A program made the position numbers and the translations under genes. The notes beneath the pieces were generated by a model that saw only the letters and a program-made list of their open reading frames with translations, was not told the origin of the DNA and made no database searches. This document shows positions 55,915-64,000 of a stretch of 64,000 nt of DNA, in pieces. Origin of the DNA: Ariolimax columbianus (lineage: Eukaryota > Mollusca > Gastropoda > Stylommatophora > Arionidae); assembly GCA_036924085.1 (NCBI GenBank), contig JAVGWX010000003.1:120280264-120344263 (forward strand), written 5' to 3'. Within the stretch, counting starts at the first letter, position 1. Every line of letters begins with the position of its first letter.

Positions 55915-56157
55915 ATTTAGATCACAAACATACTCATGCATTTTGCGTCTAATAATATAGATCAAAAACATACACATACATTTTCTGTCTTATAATATAG
56001 ATCACAAACATACACATGCATTTTCTGTCTTATAATTTAGATCACAAACATACATGCATTTTCTATCTTATAATATAGATCACAAACATACATGCATTTT
56101 CTATCTTATAATATAGATCACAAACATACATGCATTTTCTATCTTATAATATAGATT
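55915..56157. repeat. 36-40 bp tandem array, about 6-7 copies
   Basis: Unit atagatcacaaacatacaca plus tgcattttctgtcttataat. The right-hand units lack four bases (acac deletion), so two unit lengths, 40 and 36 bp, are segregated within the array. Confidence 0.9.
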
Positions 56158-56254
56158 TACCAAAGATCTAAGAAGAAGATGAGACTGCAACTGATTTCCT
56201 TTTTTTTAAAAATGTAATTCAAAATGTATAACTGTGGCTTTACATGCCCTGGTA

Positions 56255-56490
56255 AAATGATCACATTTTAACTGGGAGCCAAGATTAACATCCGGATCAG
56301 GTGAAATATTGATCAAGACCAAACCTCACATCCACATTGGGCTCACTGGAAACAGGATCTGTCATAGCAGACTGCCCAACAAGGTTGGGTTGACACTGTA
56401 ACTCCCATAGTGGTATGCTTGCTGAGGAGCATCGCATTGCACTTACAGCCAGAAGGATTTCGGTCAACCTTCTCAAGTACCACTAAAGAT
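56255..56490 (-). mobile_element. Family D SINE, diverged
   Basis: ccggatcaggtgaaatattg, actggaaacaggatctg, cccatagtggtatgcttgct and aaggatttcggtcaacctt correspond to the reverse complement of family D. Confidence 0.6.
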
Positions 56491-56510
56491 GTAATAAGAG
56501 CTACTGTAAC

Positions 56511-56530
56511 CCCCCCCCCCCCCCCCCCCC
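56511..56530. repeat. Poly(C) run of about 20 bases
   Basis: An uninterrupted C run directly after gtaac and before aagaaacattg. Together with the G runs at 58429-58475 it is unusual in this AT-rich window; the length may be affected by sequencing. Confidence 0.8.
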
Positions 56531-56749
56531 AAGAAACATTGTCACAAATTGAATTCTCCTACAACAACATCATATTTTAATATTTAAAATATAAGACTCA
56601 ACAACTTTGTACATCCTGACAAAATACCAATGTTATTTCAAATGGCTGAAATAGAAGCTAATTTAAAATGTACTTTAACAAGAAAACAACAGAAGACACG
56701 AACCACCTTTTTTGAACTAAATAGGCCTATATTAACAACTCATCATAGG

Positions 56750-57350
56750 CATCTCAGTCTCTATAGACCATGCTAGTGGCGCCCTGTAAGTTTTGTCCAG
56801 CTCTGTTTCCTGTATTTTGACACTGTCTGCTATGGTTGTAAAGGCCGATTCGTGAGTGAAAGTGCCTGCCCCAGATCGTACAACCATACCGAGGAGGCTG
56901 GCTTGCCTGGCTGTTGCTTGATCGCTTCAGTCTTTCTCTTTTCTCTACAGCCAGAAGACCTCTACGAGCGTCAGCAGTCACTATGCCCCCTCCAACTGAC
57001 TGTCTCCAGATAGCTCGATCCTGAGCATTTTCTTATCAGCCTTCAGATGGGATGCCACATGACTTCATATCCCTCTTGCATACATCCTTGAATCGCAGTG
57101 TGGGACAGCCGATTCATCTAACTCAAATGGCTAGCCGTCCATAAAGGATATCCTTTAGCAGCCTCTCATATTCTATGCGATAAACATGTCTCAACCATGG
57201 TAGATGTCGCTTGCTCAACATCGAATATGTGCTGTGAGTGTTTGCTCTCTGTAAGACGGTATTATGTGACACTCTCTCTTGCCACTCAATCCTCAATATA
57301 CGCCATAGACACCTCATGTGAAAGGTGCTGAGTCGACCAATAAACAATAC
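56750..57350 (-). mobile_element. LINE C-terminus with terminal C2H2-type zinc finger
   Basis: On the minus strand: RLSTFHMRCLWRILRIEWQE, RHLPWLRHVYRIE, LRFKDVCKRDMKSCGI, RAIWRQSVGGG, EKRERLKR and a final CTIWGRHFHSRIGLYNHSRQC-like finger (C-x2-W in place of the second Cys, then HSRIGLYNHSRQC). Related copies at 63620-64000 and, as an upstream segment, 29405-31895 show the same order. Stops and frame changes near 57120 and 56985. Confidence 0.8.
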
Positions 57351-57452
57351 AAGTAAAAATAATAAGCCAAGTTCAAAGAATATCAGGACTAAATATAAAG
57401 AAAATCCTTAATAAAATCCAATAGTTTTTATCAGCAAAGATGCATTGGTCAC
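57351..57452. other. Intron of second host gene
   Basis: AT-rich noncoding sequence downstream of the exon donor at 57452. Confidence 0.4.
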
Positions 57453-57505
57453 CATTTGTCAAAATTGAAGGTGCATGTCTGTTACTGATCTCATTGCAAA
57501 ACTGC
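57453..57505 (-). CDS. Second host gene, 53-bp internal exon
   Basis: Acceptor caaggtttacag, one base completing the Arg codon left by exon 59800-60067, then QFCNEISNRHAPSILTN plus one base, donor gtgacc. The join reads SKGYMLR-QFCNEIS without a stop. The exon leaves in phase 1, whereas exon 51033-51179 begins in phase 0, so at least one further exon (length 2 mod 3) must exist in between or the donor is different; a readthrough remains open for some 29 more codons. Because of its short length this exon is less certain than its neighbours. Confidence 0.55.
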
Positions 57506-57889
57506 CTGTAAACCTTGACTGTATTTCAAACATTATTGATATTGAGTTTGACAGCAGTCACTCATAAATTCAATTTTATTATGAAATATAATTTGTTATG
57601 CCTTCTTATTGTGAGGTATGACTCAGCCCTATACACATGAATCTTTCTGGTTATTTTAGGGCCATACAAAAATAATTTGCACAAAAGCTAAGAAGTGACA
57701 GAGAGGACATCATATTGTTCAGTGAGGTCATCGCCTGTTTATGGTGAGATATTCACTTTTCAGCCACAAACTAGTGAACATAATATTATTATTTCTGTAA
57801 TTAATAATTTTGTTTTATTTTGTGCTCTTGACCATGTGAATTACTTAAGTGATTTCAAGGGCAAATAGAATAGAACCAGTACCCTTTCT

Positions 57890-58013
57890 TGTATGTAATA
57901 GGAGGTGACTACAGAAGGTTGTGCATGGGACTGGCAACCTCACCAAGTAATAACCATTATCATAAAATCATACTGCAAATGACTGGAATCAGGTTTTTAT
58001 AAAAGCTGGTTAG
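57890..58013 (+). repeat. Interspersed repeat, family E, left half
   Basis: gtatgtaataggaggtgact, gggactggcaacctcacc and tttataaaagctggtta; its right half (gttggacctatgcttcaaca) resumes at 59700 after the Penelope element. Confidence 0.7.
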
Positions 58014-58125
58014 AGTAAACAATGGGGAAAAAACATGAAAAAAAACTTGTAAAAGTTGATTAAGGTTGAGTTTAATCAAAATTTTAAAATTGGTATGGTC
58101 AGATACTGCACCGAGATGAGAACAC

Positions 58126-58172
58126 AAACAAAACTTACGTTACGACCAATAGGCTTTCATCAGGGACAACAA
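58126..58172 (-). ncRNA. Degenerate hammerhead-ribozyme-like motif in the Penelope 3' region
   Basis: On the minus strand the Penelope 3' region contains ctgatga (58157-58163), a short stem-like agcctattggt, then gtaac where the hammerhead core expects gaaac, then a small hairpin aac-gtaa-gtt and tgtt. The order CUGAUGA, stem II, GAAAC, tiny stem III, GUH is that of the minimal hammerheads known from Penelope-like elements. One core position (A to T in GAAAC) is substituted, so activity would be poor or absent in this copy. Confidence 0.45.
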
Positions 58173-58293
58173 TACTGAACTAACAAATCAACATATAAGA
58201 AAAAATGGTCAACTCATCTGTTTCTGATAGTAGACATAGTCTGTCTAAGCGACCGGTTGGGCCAGATGCTTGATTGAAACTGAATCGGAGCGG

Positions 58294-58500
58294 TCAAACG
58301 GAAGTGGCCAGGAGAGCACCAGCAATGTGGGGAATGTGCAGGATAAGCCATATGTGGCCAAATAGTGGTCCAGATGGGAGAACAAAGAGAAGGCAATATA
58401 AACCGGGAGGGCGTGAGATTGAAATAGGGGGGGGGGGGGGGGTGGGCGCCGTGGCTGATAGAAGAGGGGGGGGGGGGCGCAAAGGAAGACAAATAGATGG
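58294..58500. repeat. G-rich low-complexity tract in the Penelope 3' region
   Basis: Runs of about 15 G (58428-58442) and 11 G (58467-58477) with gggcgccgtggctgat between. They create a spurious proline-rich frame on the minus strand and are not a gene. Confidence 0.8.
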
Positions 58501-58625
58501 GGGTCAGTGTGAGGGTTTAAGAAAAAGTATGGAAGATATTAATGTCATGTGGTTGAAGACAGCCCATACTCGAGATAAGTCTATTCTCAAGGGCGAATCG
58601 ATGACGATCGTCAGAGAAGCATGAA

Positions 58626-58697
58626 ACTTAACTTAACTTAACTTAACGTCTTTATACTGGTTTAGAAGACCCTGCAGAGTCTGTATACAACCAGTTA
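58626..58697 (-). mobile_element. CR1-like LINE 3' end inserted in the Penelope coding frame
   Basis: Minus strand: aactggttgtatacagactc, cttctaaaccagtataaaga then cgttaagttaagttaagttaagtt. About 72 bp, the 3' end seen at 29340-29402 and 55333. It adds a false in-frame C-terminus (TGCIQTLQGLLNQYKDVKLS) to the endonuclease frame. Confidence 0.88.
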
Positions 58698-59799
58698 CTA
58701 GACCAGTGACACTAACGTCAGCCGTACCACGATGCTCAGGATCATTGAAGTGGCTGGCAATTGGGGAACCAGTGCGGTTGCGGATGTCGTTGAGGTGTTG
58801 GTGGAAACGCTCCCGCAGTTCCATACCAGTTTCCCCAATGTATGTCATACCACACTGGCAGCAGATGATAGAATAGATGAGGTTACGAGAATTGCATGTG
58901 AATCCCTCTTTGATAAAGAATTCTGCTTTAGGAAAGGTGATGGAGCGAGAAAGGATGACATGAGGGCAGGTAACACAGCCACGTGTATTTTTGCACGGCC
59001 TGGTGCCTGGGAGGCTATGAGGGCTGGTGTGTAGGCGACTACTGACCAGCAAGTCCCTCGGGTTCCTGTCTCGTTTGTAGGCGACAAGAGAAGCATCGAG
59101 AAAAACTTTACGAGTGGCAGGATCAGAGTGAAGAATAGGGAGATGGCGGAATATGATATCCTGGACAGAGACGCAATGAGGGTGACAAGTGAGGACGAGT
59201 ATCACACGGTCAGAGGGAGGACGGTGAGTGGGAGTGAGGGAGTCTTGACGGGAGATAAGAAGAACCCGCTGACGGGCGGAGGAGAGAGTGGTCTCAAGGT
59301 AGAGTCGCTTGCGGAAGACGTCAAGCATCTCATGGGCCCTGAAAAGGAAGTCGTCGTCATCCTGACATAGGCGTCGGAGGCGGAGGAGTTGGGAGAAAGG
59401 AAGCGAATCGCGGCAGGATTGAGGATGGGAGGAAGTGTAGAGGCGGTAGTTGTGAGCGTCAGTAGGTTTGTTGTAGACAGTGGTGGAGAGGCCTGAAGGG
59501 CAGATAGAGACAGTGATGTCCAGAAAGTGGACAGACGTGAACTTGATCGAGGGATGGAAGTCATTGACAAAGTCGATAAAGTTTAGGAGATCTTTCTCCG
59601 ACATGTCAGTAATGCCAATCCCATCATCGATGTATCGATAATACATCAAAGAAAAGGGGCCCTGGAATTGAAGCCAGATCAAGTGTTCCAGTAAACAATT
59701 GCAGTGTTGGACCTATGCTTCAACAAATGAAGCAACCATATTTTAATTTTGATTGATTGAATTGAGTGAAAATAGAACATTTCAAATAGAGTATCTCAC

Positions 59800-60067
59800 C
59801 TGAGCATATAACCCTTGCTTAGAAAATGGACAATATCATAGCTCTTGTCAGGTGACCAAATGGCATGATCATTACACTTCTGCGGTTGCTCTATTGAAAT
59901 GTCTACATTGTAAGATTCTTGGTTTAAACTCTTCCTTTCATCTCGAAGCTCATCATTTTGTTTCAATGTGTTTTCATGAATTAATTCCATTTCATTAGCC
60001 GTCAATGTTATAGTATCATTCCATAATGGATTACTGTCCCCCAGATGGCTGGAACTAGTTTCTGCAT
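59800..60067 (-). CDS. Second host gene, 268-bp internal exon
   Basis: Acceptor attatacttttcag, two bases completing a codon, 88 codons and two bases, donor gtgaga. It reads AETSSSHLGDSNPLWNDTIT, LTANEMELIHENTLKQNDEL, a charged stretch, and HAIWSPDKSYDIVHFLSKGY plus ML. Entry phase matches the single base left by exon 63306-63402 (giving KHD-AETSS), and exit phase matches 57453-57505. The first half is polar and probably disordered; the second half looks folded. No family recognised. It lies just outside the Penelope insertion. Confidence 0.85.
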
Positions 60068-60236
60068 CTGAAAAGTATAATTAATATTCTGCATATCTTT
60101 CTGTCACATGAGAGGTATTGGAAAGAACTGGTCCACTAACCTTCCAAACATGTAATGAAAGGTGACTAAGAGAGTAGTTGTGTATGGTGCTAGCAACATC
60201 ATCATATAAAACCATTGCTATTAAAACCCCAACCGG
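60068..60236. other. Intron with family E scrap
   Basis: 60150-60235 (gtagttgtgtatggtgctag, aaaaccattgctatt) matches the left part of family E. Confidence 0.5.
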
Positions 60237-60492
60237 GGATCAAGATGCTGAGCAGTGCATGAGCTGCAGTGGTCAGCAACCCACAGCTGATTGCTAGCAT
60301 CAGGGCCAGCGAACCAGAGCTGCCAAGACCCTTCTACACCTCCACGTGGTGATCCTGGATAACAGGCTGCAACAGAGCAGACTGGCTAAGTAGAATGGAT
60401 CGAAAAGGAAAGACTGACCCGGTACCCAAAAATGCCTGCTGAAGTCGAATGTGTTGGACTAAAAGATGCAAATATCGCAGTCAAGCTGTAAA
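60237..60492 (+). mobile_element. Family C SINE, 3'-truncated
   Basis: gatcaagatgctgagcagtg, cttctacacctccacgtggt and tgcaaatatcgcagtcaagc; it stops at the aagctgtaaac segment and lacks the gaacgaacgaag tail. Confidence 0.8.
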
Positions 60493-60574
60493 CCCAACTT
60501 TCTCTCCTCTATGTGTTCAAGCTGTAAACTATTTGTGAAATTTGTAGTTGTTTTGCACTAAATCTATGTATATA

Positions 60575-61863
60575 CAAGGGGCCTGTCATAAGTCTTTACC
60601 CTGACTATGAAGGAGAATGTTGAAATTTGGCACATGTGTAGATCATTCTATTTGTACCGGACTTAAGTATGAAGTATGAATTTCCCTCCTCGACGGGTTT
60701 ACCCAGTATGGTGCATGGTGCAACCCATTTTGTTGACCGGATCTGCTACTCTGACAGTTTGTCAGAACAATGGAGAAATCGGAGGCCAGAACTATGATAA
60801 AATTCTTGATGTTGCAGGGAAAAACACCTACAGAAATGCACAGAGAGATAGAACCGGTGTTTGAGGAATTCTGTCCTTCGTATGCTTCTGTAAAAAACTG
60901 GTGTAGGCAGTTTAAGTGTGGTCGTTCCCATTTTGCTGATCTTCCAAGATCAGGAAGACCATCCTCAGAGTGCAGCGGTGAAAATGCTGTATGAGTGAAG
61001 AAAATCATTGACCAGGATAGGAAAATGACAATTGCAGAGATATCTAGGTCTGCAAAACTGAATAAAAGTAGTTTTTAGAATTTTACACAACAGACTGAAC
61101 ATGAGAAAAGTGTGTGCCCGCTGGGTACCACATCTGCTGACATGTGAACAGAAACAAACGAGGGTTCATTGCTGTGGCCAGTTGCTCAAAATGTGTCGAA
61201 AAACATGTTGCCGACCATGGTGACAGTAGATGAGACTTGGGTTTACCATTATGACCCAGAATCCAAAATTTCCAGCATGCAGTGGAAAACCCCGGGCTCA
61301 CCAACACATGTCAAGCCAAGAGCAGAGAAATCTGCAAGGAAAATGATGCTGACTGTTTTTTTGTTGAAAGATTACTTGCCTCATGGCAACACGGTTAATG
61401 AGCAATATTATGCAGATATCCTTACGAAACTAAGAAAGACTGTGACCAGAAAACGAGGGCTAGCGCGTATTCAAATTCTGCCTTTGCTTCAAGACAACCC
61501 GCCCTCCATAAAGCAAGGCGTGTGCTGCAAACAGCCAACGATTTAAATATTGAAATTCTTCCACACCCACCATATTCTCAGAAATTAGCTCCACCAGACT
61601 TTTTTCTTTTCCCAAAACTTAAAAACTGGTGAAAGGAAATCATTTTGACAGTGATGAAGATGTCATACTGGCTTGTGATAACTGGTTTAGTTAGAAAAAT
61701 AGGTTATTTTATTCTGAAGGTCTTTTCAAGGTCACGCAAAGATGGCAGAATGTATAAAATTAAGGCGGTGGCTACATTGAGAAGCAATAAGCATTGTGCC
61801 AAATTTAAACTTTCTCCACCTACTCCTTCATGGTCAGGGTAAAGACTTATGACTAGCCCCTTG
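60575..61863 (+). mobile_element. Mariner-family DNA transposon, 1289 bp, inactive
   Basis: Terminal inverted repeats start caaggggcctgtcataagtc at 60575 and, reverse-complemented, caaggggctagtcataagtc at 61863; they continue through tttaccctgac with few mismatches over about 32 bp. A TA precedes the left end. Frames: helix-turn-helix part EKSEARTMIKFLMLQGKTPT and FKCGRSHFADLPRSGRPSS; then TVDETWVYHYDPESKISSM with the first catalytic Asp, LLQDNPPSIKQ with the second Asp, and PPDFFLFPKLKNW with the third, as in mariner DD34D transposases. A stop after SGENAV, frameshifts near 61075, 61180 and 61500, and YSPDLAP changed to YSQKLAP show it is dead. Confidence 0.93.
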
Positions 61864-62249
61864 AATAGAATTACAAATGAAACAAGGAAATAAATTAAAA
61901 ACACAAGACAATTAAAATAATAATTTTGTTTAAGTAACGAGTTTCATGAGGGTGAGATGAAAATGGACTTTGCTAAGGCCCTCAAACTTTGATTAAATGT
62001 ATGTCTTCATGATTACACAGATGCTCATTATTCTATTTGATTCCATGTCTTTCCTTGTTATTCTAAATCCCTATTGCTTTCTCTGGAGAATAGAACTTCA
62101 CCTTCACCAAATTTCATCCTCAGCCTGACACCATACTTTCACACATACTCATTGAAATGGATATGTGTAGATCACAGTTTACCATGTGAATGGTTTTATC
62201 TTACCCATCTTCCTTATGATGATGTAGTACTTTCTGTAAATATAATGTA
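61864..62249. other. Intron, no gene recognised
   Basis: AT-rich noncoding sequence. Confidence 0.4.
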
Positions 62250-62960
62250 GACTATAAATTTCAATCAATCCAAACCATTTCACTCTCTGCAGAGCATAGG
62301 TTCTCAACTAATACTCAATGAATCTTCCTGTCGTGCGCTATCATTTCCAGCACCGTCCACATCTTTTCTGCCATTTTTAAGTTTGTCTCGACTTCTCATC
62401 TCCACAAGTGTTTAAGTTTGCCTCTACTTCTTTTTGTCTTATTGCCTTGAAAATTTAAGAACAGTGACTGCCTAGGGCAACCCTGTCACACTCAAATTTT
62501 CATTTGAAATTACTCCAAAAGTTATTCATCCTGTCCTTTTTTTTTTTTTTTTTTTTTTTTTTGGGTACGTTTTTTTATGTTAGTGAAATTCAGGGATGCT
62601 TCATAGTGTCTGAAAATTTCCAGAGTGATTTGCTGTTTAAGCTGTCAAATGACCTCTCATAATCCATGAATCTGATATATATAAAAAGTTGCGTTCTATT
62701 GTGCAATTTATTCAAAAATAGTCCGCGATGTAGCTATATGATCTACACAGGATTTCGCCAAATACCCACCTGTTCGTCCCTCAACTGTTTATCTATGGCC
62801 TCTTTCAATCTCTCTAATATGATACTGTTCAATATCTTCCCAGGTGCAGATAATAACATTATAATTTGTGCATTGTCGCAGATCTCTCGTCTTCTGTAAC
62901 TTGACTACATAGTCTTCCTTCCAGTTCATTGGTATTTCTTCTCTATCCCAAACTATCAAT
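62250..62960 (-). mobile_element. Degraded LINE RT fragment with poly(A) run
   Basis: Minus strand: REEIPMNWKEDYVVKLQK, CTNYNVIICAPGKILNSIIL, ERLKEAIDKQLRDEQVGIW and FMDYERSFDSLNSKSLWKF. This is the RT entry region (IP..WK.G.....K.GD...C.NYRGI.LLSVPGK....ILLERLK...D..LR..QAGFR...D.....VDFE.AFDS). A T-run of about 25 (62538-62562; A on the minus strand) interrupts it. Many stops. Confidence 0.75.
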
Positions 62961-63305
62961 GCATTTTTTTAACTTTAAATTGATAGCATGTCAATACATA
63001 TAAAATATATTAACAAGTAAAAGCAAAACAACCGTACATGCACTAAATTAAAATCCACAAAGAAGGAGGGAAAATGAAAAGGCAAAAAGCAAAAAAACAC
63101 TTGGCAATGAACAGTGAAAGAGAAAGCCAAGTAAGCTGAGCTAAAAGAGATGGCCTGAAATAGAAATCCTTGTACAGAAACCTAGGAAATCATAAGAAAT
63201 AATTAAAATCAGACAGGCCATATTTAGTACAACAATAATAAATGTATTTTTGAAACAAGATGCATATTCAAGCTTACAGCTAGAAAGACTTCATTCATGA
63301 CTAAC
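62961..63305. other. Intron, no gene recognised
   Basis: A-rich noncoding sequence. Confidence 0.4.
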
Positions 63306-63402
63306 CGTGTTTCTGATGGAAATGTGGCGGGGGTACAACTGAGAGTGGTGTCTCATACTGACGAATTCTTTGAAGATTCTCAATGTAGGCTTTACTCATT
63401 TT
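63306..63402 (-). CDS. Second host gene, first exon visible in the window
   Basis: Acceptor aaatatttgacag, 32 codons plus one base, donor gttagt. It reads KMSKAYIENLQRIRQYETPL and SVVPPPHFHQKH, then the spare G that forms Asp with the next exon (59800-60067). Phase 0 at entry shows more coding sequence upstream, beyond the right edge. The Met at codon 2 could be a start but the acceptor argues for an internal exon. The phrase IENLQRIRQYETPL...PPPH looks strongly conserved in style, but I cannot place it in a family. Confidence 0.8.
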
Positions 63403-63454
63403 CTGTCAAATATTTAAAAATAGAACAAGGATACAAATTAACATTTTTTAAACA

Positions 63455-63618
63455 CCATAGTTGTTGTTTGCAAATGCCCACAATGAGTAGGTTACTCTTT
63501 TGTGCGCCCTGAAAAGGACGTTAAGTGGCGAGTTGCAGTAGCTTTCCTCACATCCCGAACGTGCTGATGAAGGTGGACCGGGGTCCTCCAGACGGTAGTG
63601 CTATGCTTGGCTTCACCT
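63455..63618 (+). mobile_element. Family D SINE, 5' half
   Basis: atgcccacaatgagtaggtt, ctcttttgtgcgccctgaaa, ttaagtggcgagttgcagta and gtgctatgcttggcttcacc; truncated against the LINE that follows. Confidence 0.75.
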
Positions 63619-63619
63619 G

Positions 63620-64000
63620 ATTCAGTCTCTATAGACCATGCGCGTGACGCCCTGTGAGTTTTGTCCTGCTCTGTCTCCTGTATTTCGACACTGTCTGCTA
63701 TGACTGTAAAGGCTGATCCGCGAGTGACAGTCCCTGCCACAGATTGTACAACCAGAGGACGCTGGCTTGCGTGACTGTTCCTTGATCTATTCAGTCTTTC
63801 TCTTTTCTCTGCAGCCAGAAGGGCTCTATGAGCGTCAGCAGTCACTATGCCCCTCCGACTGACTGTCTCCATATATCTTTATCTGAAGCTATTTTTTTCC
63901 CAACCCTCGGATGGGATGTCGCATGATTTCATGTCCCTCTTGCATACATCCTTGAATCGCAGTATGGGACGACAGATTCTTCTAACTCCACCATAAAGGA
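63620..64000 (-). mobile_element. LINE C-terminus with zinc-finger end, running off the window
   Basis: The minus strand reads METVSRRGIVTADAHRALL, EKRERLNRSRNSHASQRP and, in a second frame, a finger ending HSRISLYSHSRQC. It is the same family as 56750-57350 but with the HSRI finger in a shifted frame. Upstream RT sequence (ILRFKDVCKRDMKSCDIPSE) continues to the right edge. Confidence 0.8.

Larger units (their letters stand above)
58014..59699 (-). mobile_element. Penelope-like element with RT end and GIY-YIG endonuclease
   Basis: The target duplication agtaaacaat is at 58014-58023 and 59690-59699, and the flanks rejoin as a continuous family E repeat. The minus-strand frame from 59682 begins in the RT palm (LMYYRYIDDGIGI, then the core FTSVHFLDITVSI), continues with a connector (HPQSCRDSLPFSQLLRLRRLC, RPCKNTRGCVTC) and a GIY-YIG domain (LIYSIICCQCGMTYIGET, LRERFHQHLNDIRN, ASHFNDPEH). 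The order RT then C-terminal GIY-YIG is diagnostic of Penelope-like elements. A LINE 3' end at 58626-58697 splits the frame; the true C-terminus (ALENRLISSMGCLQPHDINI) resumes at about 58610. The 5' part is missing. Confidence 0.93.

Noticed and set aside
58274..58624. Proline/glycine-rich open frames (both strands)
   Set aside because: Produced by the G runs in the Penelope 3' region; no start context or homology.
1..64000. A new multi-gene defence or biosynthetic system
   Set aside because: All long open frames are transposable-element proteins or short host exons; there is no clustering of functionally linked genes.

Overview
This is a repeat-rich animal genome window, not a prokaryotic one. 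It has no operons or ribosome-binding sites. Coding sequence lies in short GT-AG exons (44-268 bp) spread over introns of 1.5-8.7 kb, and the introns are packed with non-LTR retrotransposons, a Penelope-like element, a mariner, tRNA-derived SINEs, (TA)n tracts and minisatellites. LINE/SINE/Penelope content of this kind, with many tRNA-derived SINE copies, fits a mollusc and perhaps a cephalopod. That taxonomic call is inference.

Two host genes can be read, both on the minus strand. (1) Positions 2767-19550 hold five exons of a ferlin: the linker before C2B, the whole C2B domain in three exons, and a 44-bp exon starting the linker to C2C. All reading phases agree and the joined protein matches the dysferlin/myoferlin type. 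The C2A exons were not found and the later exons lie beyond position 1. (2) Positions 37891-63402 hold six exons of a second gene that I cannot name. It has a certain stop codon at 37891 and continues past the right edge. Five of its six exons join in two phase-consistent blocks, with at least one exon missing between 51179 and 57453.

Layout. 0-20 kb: ferlin introns invaded by an RNase-H-bearing LINE (6.3-9.2 kb), a second LINE (9.9-11.0 kb), a poly(A)-tailed dimeric retroposon (13.1-13.8 kb) and many SINEs. 20-37.9 kb: intergenic or ferlin 5' region with LINE fragments, a 26-bp tandem array (26.7-27.06 kb), a long LINE (29.4-31.9 kb) and a 50-bp array (36.9-37.4 kb). 37.9-63.4 kb: introns of gene 2, with nested SINEs, a 92-bp x4 repeat, an old LINE (44.5-47.2 kb), a fairly intact LINE with RT and RNase H (48.35-50.85 kb), a 34-bp array (52.5-53.5 kb), a Penelope-like element with GIY-YIG endonuclease and a decayed hammerhead-like motif (58.0-59.7 kb) and a mariner (60.6-61.9 kb).

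The window is best understood as two ordinary host genes embedded in layered transposon history. Several insertions can be dated relative to one another from target-site duplications and nesting. I see no CRISPR array, no true tRNA or rRNA gene, and no credible new multi-gene system. The most interesting items are the unnamed host gene, the Penelope element with its ribozyme-like remnant, the poly(A) dimer and a 34-bp self-insertion of a LINE.
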